Part shown: one piece after another, positions 40,874 through 52,800 of the stretch
How the letters are laid out: every line of letters begins with the position of its first letter
Position numbering within the stretch: position 1 is the first letter of the stretch
Assembly (NCBI GenBank): GCA_032622095.1
Contig: CP136064.1
Span: forward strand, 257,465,863-257,529,862
Length of the DNA: 64,000 bases
Direction: 5' to 3'
DNA from: Siphonodentalium dalli
Taxonomy: Eukaryota > Mollusca > Scaphopoda > Gadilida > Siphonodentaliidae
Position numbers and translations under genes: made by a program
Notes under the pieces: model-generated
Database searches by the model: none
What the model was told of the DNA's origin: nothing
What the model saw: only the letters and a program-made list of their open reading frames with translations

Positions 40874-42242
40874 TAGTGATGCACCGATTATCGGTCAGCT
40901 ATCGGATCGGATGGATATATGTTGTGTCAGCAAGATATTGGTATCAGCAAAATTTAGTCTCCTGACCGATATCGTCAACCGATACATGTCGCGTCCTTTG
41001 TGAACGTTGTTACACCAATTCCGACTTTAATATTAAATAAATGACGGGAATTTCCAGAAAAAATAGCGACTATTTTACCCACGGGTCAGCCCTCCATCAC
41101 ATACGGTGATATACGATAATGACAACATCAACAGGAGACTGCTGGTACACTCATGACCCAAATAAACCTTTCAAAAGGTACCGTAGTTCCGTACGCTTAA
41201 TAATTAAAGTAAAAACATTAACTGTTTTTCATTAAATTTTATACTTGCGAGTGCCGAGTAGCACATGTTGAAAGCGAATAACTGACACCCCTGGTGTGAG
41301 AATGGAATCTTCCTATGACTGAATCAGACTAATGTACCGGTATCATTTAGTGATGTATTCATGGGGGTATGGAATTAATTCCATGCCACGTGCGACAGTA
41401 AGTTGTCACATAAACTCACATTGTTATTATCTTCCCAAGGCGGGTACCGGGCGGCATTATCAAATGATTATTTGCATGCATTTGATGCCTTCGAGTAGGA
41501 ATCACTAATATGCCACGTGTTTACAGATGACACAGTAAACTAAAAATCAGTGTTTATAAATAGACGAGTCACACTTGACCAGTTTGCATTAAAGTCGCCG
41601 CAGTTGTTACTCGCTGTTCCTCAATATATAGAAACATCAACATTTAAGTGTGTGTGTTTATTAAAGTGCTTTTGATTCAAATTTGATTCAAATTCTGGTA
41701 TAGTTCTCGTCTAATCCAATAAAATATTTGATTTGATTTGGTATACTAGTACGATGACTGAAGATGGGGGAGGTGACTAACTTGTTTGATGGAACCATCC
41801 GAACCAATCCGAAAGTGCGGGATTTGTATCTGCTGTCATGGACAGAGAAAATGTCAACAATTGCAACATTGCAGGTGTTATTAAATGCAAGTTCAACTTC
41901 TGAAAAAGATTGAGTATGGCAAATTGAAATTGAGTCATTGACTCAAATGGATTATGGACTGATTCCGTAAGGCACAGTAACGGAATCAAACAAATATTGA
42001 GGAAATCTTTTGAATGCAATGAAATATTAAATCGTTTTACCAGGGTTTTTGGGGAACGTAAACTAAACTTTTTTGCGACCAGGTTATCGGTTCTTTGCTG
42101 ACAATACTTTGCAATTTAAAAGACAAATTGATATGGAGTTTTGCTCGCGTACAAGACTTATCTGTATCGAATCGGCCGATAATTCTACTGAAAATATCGG
42201 CTATCGGCTTTTACCGATAACCCCTGTATATTTACATCGCTA
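40874..42242. mobile_element. hAT-like non-autonomous element, 1369 bp
   Basis: The left end reads tagtgatgcaccgattatcgg and the right end carries the related complement (gttatcggtaaaag at the 5' side, ending acatcgcta). Flanking octamers are gtccagtc (40866-40873) and gttcagtc (42243-42250), matching 7 of 8. A GATGCACCGAT-type end with 8-bp duplication is familiar from animal hAT elements. The interior is AT-rich and has no transposase; an 80-codon minus-strand frame at 41777-42019 shows no motif. Confidence 0.65.
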
Positions 42243-42250
42243 GTTCAGTC

Positions 42251-43483
42251 ATTCAATATTCCCTGTGAACATGCATCGAGGTGCCTTGTGGAATTGTCAC
42301 ATATTTAGTGAAAACGGACTATACTAGTAGTTAGTTTTGCAGAGAATCCCATTCTGTATCGATTACATGTACATAACCTGCGCACGATGCTGGTAATAGT
42401 ACTTTAAGTTTTGTTATTCAAAGTACATGCAGTGCATCACATCGTGTAGAACAGTACTAGTAGCGGGGGGGGGGTGGGGGCAGAAATAATTAAACAAATT
42501 AATAGTTTATAATTTATATACGTTACCACGACCACGTTGGTTATTGTAATGTATGTAGCGTTAATAAGTGATGACATAAACTTGTTACTGATTAACTGTC
42601 TAGTAACTTTGAACATTACATGTCTCGCGAACTTTGTGACTGAATAATGGTGACTGTTTTACAGTACATGTACATGAAATTTGAAAAATGAAAGATATAT
42701 GCAGTCCGATGCTCATCGTCCATTTGGCTAATTACCGATCCATACTGTAGGAATATAAATTCACAGTTAAACATAATTTATAAACAATGATAATGCTGTA
42801 ACACGACATCAAAGGAAGCCGCTGGCCCACCAAGGCTGTGAGAATATGTCGCACATTGAATTCTTTGAAGATGACCGCTAAATGTCCGCTGCAACATCAA
42901 AAACAAACGAAGCTGCATCATAAGTGACGAGAGAACAGGGTGTCAGTGGTAAATTTTGCTGCATACACTATAAACGTTTACTTCCAGGCATGGCATGTGT
43001 GCATATTACTGCTTTAATACATATTGATCAGCTGTTGTTTCGCTAAATAAAAATAAAATAAAATTAGTAGTAGTTCACAATTAACATAGTGTACAATTGG
43101 TTTCCGTTTGTTATGAGTATCAGCATCAATATTGCGCGACTGTAACTTATAGTTGAGATATTATGAAGGTAACATTTGAACAGGTCAGGCACATCCTGAA
43201 TTCCACTATTATAGTTATATATATATATATGTAGAGTTTTCTTGGATACAATCACGTGATTGGATACGGGACGCGCTGCCATGTTGGAGGTATAGACATC
43301 CATAAGCAAGCACTGAGTTAATAGGATTAATTAAGACAGCTACTTTTAAAACCTCTCGTTATGGCTTCGACGGAATTAGTTGCAATATTTGCCAATGCTA
43401 TTAATAATCATGGACCAACAGTTCTAAAAAATCCTCGAAATGTTAGATAAACTTAATAGGGGTACGATATCTATTAAAAGGAA
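42251..43483. other. Intergenic stretch without recognised genes
   Basis: Contains a G-run near 42465-42481 and a (ta)n tract near 43214-43230. An 81-codon minus-strand frame (43064-43309) has no motif. I see no RNA gene or repeat copy here. Confidence 0.4.
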
Positions 43484-43908
43484 GGGATTGTTACAAGACC
43501 CCTGTCACATTCGTAGCCAGCTTTTCTACGGCGATCACATTTGTAGTCAGCTTTTAATATTCATGCGAGCCTCAATGAACAAGATTAGGTTAGTCACATT
43601 TTTCTGAGTTGATGAATGAAAAACATCAATTTAAATTTTATATTAGTTCATCTAATAACCTGAGGTTTCCGATCAATGTCGTTACATGCTCGAATTATAT
43701 TCCAATATAAGTTGATAAACGAAGTCAGTTTTGGAGGATGATGTCGATATTTTAGTCAGGAATGCGATGACGTGATATTTCGCGCTATATAAAGCATGGA
43801 ATTAGAAAAGCTGGCTATGAATGGGATCACCGACGAAAAGCTGGCTACATTTGTGATCGATTTAAAAAGCTGGCTACGAATGTGACCGGAGCCTTGTAAC
43901 AATTACCC
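43484..43908. mobile_element. Inverted-repeat element with iterated subterminal motif, about 425 bp
   Basis: The ends (ttgttacaagacccctgtca at the left; complement-like tgaccggagccttgtaacaa at the right) form imperfect inverted arms of about 44 bp. The word agctggctacgaatgtgac, or a variant of it, is present five times: twice inverted near the left end (43504-43557) and three times near the right end (43807-43885). Such repeated subterminal words are typical transposase-binding sites in DNA transposons. No target duplication was resolved and there is no coding capacity. Confidence 0.7.
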
Positions 43909-44052
43909 CATCGGCGTTATTAACTTATTATATATTAAAATTTTGATTTACAATGTTCACGTTATTGTTTCTACTTTGTGTTTGTGTTGACTTAAATTAT
44001 TATTCCCAGGGGTCTTATTGCAATGAATGCAAAGTCAATTAGGGTCCTAATG

Positions 44053-44159
44053 TAGATCATGCCATGAATCTCTACCATGGCTAATGCTCATAGAGATCAT
44101 ATTCCACCAGTTCAAAACCTGGGAACTTTTTGAAGTTTTGACAGGGAACCTTATAAAGC
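44053..44159. mobile_element. Partial arm of the MULE-like family
   Basis: This 107-bp stretch starts tagatcatgccatgaatctc, the same end as the 38128-38997 element. It follows that arm through 'gagatcatattccaccagt', 'aaaacctgggaactttt' and 'gggaaccttataaag' before diverging. No second arm is seen nearby, so it is a truncated or rearranged copy. Confidence 0.8.
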
Positions 44160-44638
44160 CATTTTTTCAAACCACTTTAAGGCTTTACCGGTAAAAAAAA
44201 TTCCCAAACGCTGTCAGAATGCTTGGCGCATGCTTTACAATAAACTTTCAGGACGATTGTCTTGCCATCCCTGTGCTCATTCTCATAACCAAAAGATAGT
44301 CTAAACGTCCATGATGGGAACGTTTGACAGAAAAACCATTGCTGGAGTTTCCGGTGAGAATACATTCTGGCCAGAAATTAACACTAAAACGCCGGTTTCC
44401 ACTATGAAAAAATACAGGAGCGATACATCACGTCAGGGAAATCGAACATGCGACCCGCTTCCTGATGAGGACTGCCCAGTCCTACAATTTACCTAAGACA
44501 ACTGAACATAACTGAACACAAGTTCAAATAATGTGAAATTCATGTGTTCAGGTACATGTGTTCATGTTCAAACTATTACTACAAGTCTTTGATTTTGTAA
44601 CTTTCAAGTGAGTGACGTACAGGTAGAGCAATGAATAA

Positions 44639-45201
44639 CATAGCCCAAGTTTCCTTCTGCCAAAAACCAGCTAGTGAAATCGGTTGGGATAGTGCTGGTT
44701 TTTAACCGAAATCCGCTGCGTATACATTTCTATGACTGGGTTTACACCCAAACTCAGTGGTGGGGATTCTCCTCACATTTAATCAATTTCATTCAACAAA
44801 TCAATATATGATGCTATTTACATCGGAAAGAGTGACATATCATCATAATGATGTATTATAATCCAAATTATTTCTTGTTTAAATGCCTTCAGAATATGCC
44901 TGGTACTGATAGTACTCTCTTGTTCACATTCAATTCGCTGTGTGATTTAGCGAGAAGTAATGAGTTCGAATTTATGTAAAACACTGCGATATAATTTATT
45001 TTTCTGATTAAATTACTACATTCAGTTGGCATCTCTTGTGGAGTTTGAAACAAATATAATATATTTCATGTAATAGACAGACATACTGCCACAAATTTGA
45101 GATATTATTACAGTTATTAGGGATGTTAGATGAGCTGGTCAATACACCCCAGCAAACCAGCACTATCCCAACCGATTTCACTAGTTCGTTTTTGGGCTAT
45201 G
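44639..45201. mobile_element. Inverted-repeat transposon remnant, 563 bp, flanked by AATAA
   Basis: The left end begins catagcccaag and continues to 'aaaccagctagtgaaatcgg' and 'ttgggatagtgctgg'. The right end carries the complement (ccagcactatcccaaccgat, tcactag, tttttgggctatg). The arms are about 65 bp. Identical pentamers AATAA flank it at 44634-44638 and 45202-45206. The pentamer may be a target-site duplication, but it is AT-rich and short, so chance cannot be excluded. No transposase frame. Confidence 0.7.
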
Positions 45202-45206
45202 AATAA

Positions 45207-46318
45207 CACAATAGACTTTGGAAGCACTTTCACTTTTGGTATATATATATCCGATTGTTTGTGGATTGTCATTATACTGTTAACATACGAAAGAAATATT
45301 AATTATTTTGATCCACTTTAAAACATCAATTGAATTTCACAGTGAAGTATAGAATAACATTGTCGTCAGGGTAAGAAAGTCAGACCATCCCCTCAATGTA
45401 CAAGGAACATCTCCCACCAACGTAATATAAACAAAAGCTAAATAGCGGAAAATTGTCATTATTAATTGATTATTTTGCCAATTTGTAACCAAATAAGTTG
45501 GACAAATGTCAAGTTAGTCAAATTTGAGCTTTAGACAGAAACAATAATCACAAGTTCCTCGTTTCTTTTGCGTGAAATTGACTTATATAATTCAAGATTT
45601 GTATTTTGCAGATTCGATATTTGATTCAATTCGAAAAAAACTTAATATTCAATCCGATATTCAATTCGAACCAAAATATAAGATTTGCAGTGCCATATTG
45701 AAAATATTGATTGTATTTTCCTCTTGGGGGGGGGGGGGGGGGTAACAGCCACCATTCCCCACCCCTAGCAGAAACATTGTATGCCTCATCAAGGGGCAAT
45801 TGCCTTGAGACTAAGATATACTGTTTCGTTACACATTTATATTTCAAATCAGAACAAGATATTCTTTGATGTAAATGTTATTAATAAAAGTTGTCAAAGT
45901 AATTTTTGTTTGAGTTGATAGTTGTCTACTTTTGAGGTGGGGCTCGCGATGATGCCCCTATTGATTAATTCCTGTAAAAGCACAATTATATCATGGTAAT
46001 AAAAATATAGGAGCCTATTTATATGTACTGGTTGAAATAATATCGACACTGCTACTATAAATCCATCGCACTGCTTTCGAAATCGTAGCAAAGTTAAACT
46101 ATACTTTATTCTACCTGTGTAGGCAAATATAATTTATTACTGTATAAACCCATAAAAAATTTCATTTTCTGAATTAATCTTAGATAAAATGATGCATCAT
46201 GCAGGGATGAAAGACTGCTGGAAGCCATGGCAAATTAAAGTTAATCAGTTGAATGAACCATATATACTTGCATCGGTTACCAATTTAGCTGTCCTAAATT
46301 TTCACACTTTCAGTTTTT
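45207..46318. other. Intergenic stretch without recognised genes
   Basis: AT-rich sequence with a long G homopolymer near 45726-45742. Short minus-strand frames (73 and 65 codons) have no motif; the first reads through the homopolymer as a proline run, which is typical of non-coding DNA. Confidence 0.4.
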
Positions 46319-48095
46319 AGCTCACTTGAGACGAAGTCTCCGGTGGAGCTATAGTCATAACTCCTTGTCCGTCCGTCTATCCGTCAATGGGTTGATATTT
46401 GGTGTGAATGTTGCCTAGGTGACTCACATTCAGATTGTTCAAATGATGTTACTGGGTCAAGTAGTTGCGAAGCCAGGGCCATAACTCTTTCCCTCCATAG
46501 TAATTCTTTTAAACTTCTTCTGAAATACCATCAGGTCAAATGGGTTCATATTTGGTGTGGATGTTACCTAAGTGACTCACATTCAGATTTGTTCAAATGA
46601 GTTCACTGGGTCAAATAGATGCGAAGCCAGGACCATAACTCTTTCCCTCCATATTAATTCTTTTAAACATCTTCTCAAATACCATCAGGCCAAATGGGTT
46701 CATATTTGGTGTGGATGTTGCCTAGGTGACTCACATTCAGATTTGTTCAAATGAGGTCACTGGGTCAAATAGTTGCGAAGCCAGGGCCATAACTCTTTCC
46801 CTCCATAGTAATTCTTTTAAACTTCTTATCAAATACCATCAGGCCAAATGGGTTCATATTTGGTGTGGATGTTGCCTAGGTGACTCACATTCAGATTTGT
46901 TCAAATGAGGTCACTTGGTAAAATAGATGCGAAGCCAAGACCATAACTCTTTCCCTCCATATTAAATCTTTTAAACATCTTCTCAAATACCATCAGGCCA
47001 AATGGGTTCATATTTGGTGTGGATGTTGCCTAGGTGACTCATATTCAGATTTGTTCAAATGAGGTCACTGGGTCAAACAATTCCGAAGCCAGGACCATAA
47101 CTCTTTCCCTCCATATTAATTTATTTAAACATCTCAAATACCATCAGGCCAAATGGGTTCATATTTGGTATGAAGGATCCTTGGGTGACTGGGGTTCAGA
47201 TTTGTTCAAATGAGGTCACTGGGTCAAATAGTTGCAAAGACAGGGCCATAACTCTTTCCCTCCATAGTAATTTTTTTAAACTTCTTCTCAAATCCATCAG
47301 GCCAAATGGGTTCATATTTGGTGTGGATCTTGCCTAGGTGACTCACATTCAGATTTGTTCAAATGAGTTCACTGGGTCAAATAGTTGCGAAGCCAGGGCC
47401 ATAACTCTTTCCCTCCATAGTAATTCTTTTAAACTTCTTCTCAAATACCATCAGGCCAAATGGGTTCATATTTGGTGTGGATGTTGCCTAGGTGACTCAC
47501 ATTCAGATTTGTTCAAATGAGGTCACTGGGTCAAATAGATGCGAAGCCAGGACCATAACTCTTTCCCTCCATATTAATTCTTTTAAACATCTTCTCAAAT
47601 ACCATCAGGCCAAATGGGTTCATATTTGGTATCAAGGATCCTTGGGTGACTGGAGTTCAGGTTTGTTCAAATGAGGTCACTGAGTCAAATGTGGGCGGGG
47701 CCAGGGACATAACTCCAAAAAATATTTAAATTTGTTTTTAACAATCTATGACAATTATATATGTCTTGGGTCCATGGGTAATTGGGCTACAAACATTTCC
47801 AAATGGTTTTATAAAAAGGCGCCTGTGAGATTGGAAATTTCTAACAATTGTGAAATTTCAACCTAAGACTTGGGAGCCCGGTCGCGAGGGGACTTGTTGA
47901 GCTGGAGGAGGGGGGGGGGGGGTGATCAGTAGTGTAAAGTTGGTAATTTCAAGGTGGATATTAACCGATCTACATACATGAAGCCTCTCTAGCCACATAT
48001 CCTGTTTAGATCTACTTCTTTTAAAGCGATTATAAAAAATTCTGTCAGAGTCTTAGTCTTTGCAGTCTGGTGAGCGACCCCAGTCATTGACTGTC
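46319..48095 (+). mobile_element. Pearl-like hairpin element with about nine 154-bp core repeats
   Basis: The element begins with a 32-bp hairpin (agctcacttgagac ... gtctccggtggagct), followed by a short CCGT tract (ccgtccgtctatccgtc). Then come roughly nine tandem monomers of about 154 bp, each containing 'gggttcatatttggtgtgg', 'tgactcacattcagat' and 'gccataactctttccctcc'. It ends near 48095 with 'tttgcagtctggtg-gcgacccca' and a small palindrome around cagtcattgactg. The other end-to-end copy (63224-63744) has the same start and finish, which fixes the boundaries. CCGT/ACGG tracts plus cores of about 160 bp are what I recall of bivalve pearl elements, which have been linked to Helitrons. The repeated 60-codon frames inside are not genes. 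Confidence 0.75.
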
Positions 48096-48234
48096 TTATT
48101 ACACCTGGTCTCGATCATAGAGCTTGAGTAAAGGACACAGTTATTTCCTCAACTTTACTTTGTAAAGTTTGAGTTATTGCCATGGCTTGGTATCCATCAT
48201 GCGTGTGTGTGCGTTATTCATCAACAATTTACTT

Positions 48235-48720
48235 TAGCTCCCAGACTATAATATCCCTTGGCACTAATACCTTCTGGCCTTTAAGTACTTGACATATCTC
48301 CGTACATTTACATGTACATACATCCTCCAATTATTTTCAAATACAGAATTATTGCAGTTACAGTATTGCTGATCGTAACATCATAGAATTATCTGCACAT
48401 TAATAATACCAAGGTAACGTTAACATGTTAGCATTGCTTAAAAGTTGAGGGACATAACAAGGAACAAAATGAGTGGAGTAAAGTTAAATCCCGAGGGGGG
48501 GGGTTTCAGAGGCACACTGTCTGCTCCAAGACTATAATATCCCTTGGCACTAATCCCTTCTGGCCTTTAAGGTTCTTTGACATATCTCTGTACATTTACA
48601 TACATGCTCCAATTATTTTCAGATACAGAACTATTGCAGTTGCAGTATTGCTGATTGTAAAATATTAGAATTGTCTGCACATTAATACCAAGGTAACTTT
48701 AACACGTACACAGCATAATA
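48235..48720. repeat. Diverged direct duplication, about 200 bp
   Basis: The segment starting 'agactataatatcccttggc' occurs at about 48243 and again at about 48529. It is followed in both by 'ccttctggcctttaag', 'gacatatctc-gtacatttacat', 'ccaattattttcaaatacag' and 'ccaaggtaac'. The copies differ by scattered substitutions and small gaps. The duplication lies about 1.2-1.7 kb upstream of the Helentron frame. Confidence 0.8.
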
Positions 48721-48898
48721 GGTGGACACGAGGCAAAACAAATTGGAAAAAAGACAAAACATTTCGAAATAGGACAATCTATACTCATGAAACTGAATTT
48801 TGTTGGTATGTTTGTTTGTCTGTTTATAGGCAACAAAATAACTGAACCATCAGAGCTGATAATTTGTATATATGGGTAACATTACTCTGGGAGGATTA

Positions 48899-49790
48899 TT
48901 AAGAGTTCATATCAGATGTCTTATAAGGGCACTAGTAATTATTTTAATTAAATAACTCATTATATACCTGATAAAGACCGGAAATGTAATTATAGCCACC
49001 GGCTGCCATCTTTAATTGTACTCTTTGCATGACTAAATTATTTTACACACCCTACAGGCCACATCCCTCATCTGATCATCACTAATCTTAATAGGGACCT
49101 GTGGGGTGACTTCTAGATTGCAGCTTACCATTTTTATCGAATACTGTTGAAAAACATAGATGTCAATCGCTATCTTGGATAAAAATCCAGACTTGGTTTT
49201 ATTTTCACAAACATGACAGATGTTCTGACAACAGTAATTGAGTTCCTTATCTGATAAAGGGGTTGTTGCTGCCTTTCCTCCAGTAACGTTCTATTTAATG
49301 TTATAGTTTTACATACATAGTCATTCCATTTACTTCCTAAATCCCTAATTCTATGTGTTTCTTCATGTTTACATTCAGTATTAGTTCAAGATTTAACTTT
49401 CTCTGTTCATAATTCAGTATTACTAAGGGTTCACATCATATGTCTTATAAGGGCACCAGCAATTACTTTAACTAATTAATTAATTCTATACATGATAAAG
49501 ACCGGAAATGTAATTATAGCTACTGGCAGCCATCTTTAATTGTACTCTTTGCATGACTAAATTTTTTACACACCCTACAGGCCACATTACTAGATCCAGA
49601 CTTGATCTTATTTTAACAAACATGACAGATGTTAATTCTGATACCAGTAATAGAGTGTTCATTATCTGGGGTTGTTACTGCAATTCCTCCAGCAAAATTA
49701 TAGTTTTACATATATCGCCTTCCATCTACTACCTAAATCCCTAATTCTATGTGTCTCTTCATGTTGACATTCAGTATTAGTTAGACATTT
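48899..49790. repeat. Diverged direct duplication upstream of the Helentron frame
   Basis: The first copy (about 48905-49390) and second copy (about 49430-49785) share, in order, 'gtcttataagggcac', 'gataaagaccggaaatgtaa', 'gccatctttaattgtactc', 'cacaccctacaggccacat', 'acaaacatgacagatgtt' and 'cctaaatccctaattctatg'. The second copy lacks about 100 bp that is present in the first near 49070-49180. It ends about 100 bp before the ATG at 49896, so it may be duplicated promoter or 5' leader of the transposon, or part of its left end. Confidence 0.8.
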
Positions 49791-49872
49791 AAATTTTCAT
49801 GCGTTCATAATTGCTCGGTAGAATGTAACACATGACATCCATCCTCAAAATTTAACTACAGTATCATTGACA

Positions 49873-49895
49873 CTTTCTTTCTTTTTCTTTTTCAG
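49873..49895 (+). promoter_or_regulatory. Splice-acceptor-like sequence directly before the Helentron ATG
   Basis: A long pyrimidine tract (ctttctttctttttcttttt) ends in CAG immediately in front of the ATG at 49896. This is a textbook 3' splice site. It suggests either a spliced 5' leader whose last intron ends here, or that the visible frame is an exon of a longer transcript. Without transcript data it is only a prediction. Confidence 0.5.
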
Positions 49896-52800
49896 ATGCC
49901 GAAGAAAAGAGTGCTAGGCGACATTCAGAGAAGAGAGAGGCACAGACGACAAATGGCGAAGAAACGTGAGGAACAGAAGCAAACAAAAGGTAAAAAGCAA
50001 ACTACGAACTTGCTTACAAACCTGCTTACGAACAAACCTACGCACAAACCTACGAACAAACCTACGAACAAACCTGCTTACAAACCTTACGAACAAACCT
50101 GCTTACAAACCTGCTTACAAACCTGCTTACAAACCTGCCAATCTGCCAATCTGCCAATCTGCCAAACTGCTAATCTGCCAATCTGCCAAACTGCTAATTT
50201 GCCAATCTGCCAAACTGCTAATATGCCAATCTACAAACAAACTACAAACAAACCACAAACCAGGCAAAGCAAACTTCAAAATGAAAACATGCAAACCCGC
50301 AATGGACGATTCATCCAAACAAGTCTTATCAACCATACAAACCCAAACAGTGTTAACACACAAACCCAACTTAATCTTGCAAACAGTGCAAATCTTACAA
50401 ATGCCAATAGGACAAGTGGCTATACAAATGTAAGTGAGAGTTCAGGTGCGAAGTTTGAATCTGCTTCTTTTGATGTTGGAAATATACCTCATGGCCTTCT
50501 CAAGTCATGCAGCGTTGTTTTGAGTAACATTGCACCAAAAAAACAGGACTGCGATAAATATGAAATCAATAATGCCACAATCGTCAGTACCAAAACATGC
50601 ACCTACAGTCAACAACTGAATCAAGATGATGAATGTGCAGTGGACATGTCTTCTATCCAAGGTAATTATAGCCAGGGTAATACAGCATTATTCGGGTTAA
50701 TTGCTGGTAACCAATGTGCCGCTGTTTGTTTACTAGCTGCTGCTTACTCTCACATTAAAAATATTTTTTTGTGGAATACGTCAGACATGGACAAAGTGAT
50801 AAATCATGGTTCAAGGATGTATTCGTTTGTCATTAATGAACGAAAAAAGTTACCACATCAGGAGAAGATCACACTAATAAATTTAAAATTTCTTGACGTT
50901 CAAGAACTTCCAAAAATATACACAGTGTTTGATACAGAATTCTTGTTTGATATCAAAATCCCTGTTCAAGCTTCTGTATTTTCATCAAATGAAGATGAGA
51001 TTAGTTGGGGTATTATCCCAATGATAGATGCATTACAGTCAATTTTTGAAGTCTCTGATTACTGTTTTGCAACATTCCTGATATTCACAGTAATAATTGG
51101 CAAAACTGGTCGAGGAAACAAGTACTTCATGATTGATTCTCATGCACGTAACTATCAAGGCCTAGTAGATGGAGATGGAACCAGTGTTTTATTGAAGTTC
51201 AATAACCTGAATGAAGTTGCTGAGCATTTTGGTGAACTACTTCTGTCAATGAATCAGGTTGGGAGACAGCAGATTGACCTCACTGGTCTCAATGTTAAAA
51301 CTTCTAATGACCCTGAGAATAATCTAGTGATAACTGGACAAACTGATGCTAGTGCTGTCATATTTAACCCATTGCGTGACAAATTTCGTGCTGTGAAGTG
51401 TCATGAAATAGGACTCACTATGAATGATGAAATAAAATATGGACATTGTCAATTGATTAGTGACCACTTCTTGACCAGACAGATTGATGGAGATGGCAAT
51501 TGCTTCTTTAGAGCCATATCTTATGCTTTAACAGGTTCTGAGAACTTTCACCTTGACCTTAGAGGTAAAGTCATGAAGCACATGCAGGATAGAAGTTTGA
51601 AATTTCAAAAGTGGTTGAGACCTACTTTTTCAAGCATCTCACAATATCTACATGATACCAAGATGAAGGATGAAGGTACCTGGGCAACTGAAATGGAAGT
51701 ACTTGCTATGGCAGATCTTCTCAATACCTATATCATGATACACACAACTTCATGGCTGAAATATCCCCCAAAGAGCTTTAACAGTTCAAGAATATCTTAT
51801 CCTGAAATGATATTTTTACAGAATTTAAATGGTAATCACTACAATGTTGTATTGGCTGTCAGACAAGACTCTGTGAGCAAAAGTAAATCTCTAACCAGCT
51901 GCGATGATCAGACCTGTAAACCTAAAATAATGGACCAACCATCATATCAGAAATTACAAGCTGACAAGTATTGTGAAATAGGACTCACTAATCAGACCGA
52001 TAAGCCCGAAGTATTCAAACAACCATCGTTTCAGAAAAAACTAAAGAGAAAAAACAAAAGCAGATGGACTGTTCACTATAAGAGGCAAAAGGTGAGAAAT
52101 CAAAATAAAACAGGAAGTCGCAATGAATATGTGTCTTTATACCAGGCATCTCACATAAAAGCTAAGAACGAAAGGGACCAACAAAACTATGCTACTAACA
52201 AAGCATTGAAACTGGAAAAGAAAGCCAAGTCTGTACATAAATATCAAAGTAACAAGGAATTCAGGCTCAGGGCATGCATATATTCACAAGATAAGTACAA
52301 AAATCAGGAACCATTTAGATCTGCTGTGAAGACACGTTCTGCTACCAAGTACGCCACCAACAGTGAGTTAAGAAAGAAAAAGATCAGTTATTCCAAAGCC
52401 AAGTATGCCACACAGAGTGAGTTCAGAAAGAAACTGAAGAGTTATTCCAAATCCAAGTATGCCACACAGAGTGAGTTCAGAAAGAAAAAGGTCAGTTATT
52501 CCAAAGCAAAGTATGCCACACAGAGTGAGTTCAGAAAGAAACTGAAGAGTTATTCCAAATCCAAGTATGCCACACAGAGTGAGTTCAGAAAGAAAAAGAT
52601 CAGTTATTCCAAAGACAAGTATGCCACACAGAGTGAGTTCAGAAAGAAAAAGATCAGTTATTCCAAAGCCAAGTATGCCACACAGAGTGAGTTCAGAAAG
52701 AAACTGAAGAGTTATTCCAAATCCAAGTATGCCACACAGAGTGAGTTCAGAAAGAAACTTCTGAGTTATTCCAGAACCATGTATGCCACACAGAGCGAGT

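Noticed and set aside
44420-44490. tRNA-like or SINE-like signal on the minus strand (gttcgatttcc box-B-like word)
   Set aside because: No matching A box, no cloverleaf arms could be folded by eye and no tail repeat was found; too weak to call.
45726-45742. Long G homopolymer as a quadruplex or regulatory element
   Set aside because: Isolated homopolymer with no neighbouring gene or conserved context; homopolymers are also error-prone in assemblies.
46572-47674. Similar 60-codon frames spaced 154 bp apart
   Set aside because: They are translations of the pearl-like core repeat. Overlap with each other and lack of any frame conservation at other copies argue against coding.
49914-50433. Additional frames on both strands within the Helentron N-terminus
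   Set aside because: They are by-products of the stop-free minisatellite; the plus-strand frame of the 2770-codon gene is the one with domains.
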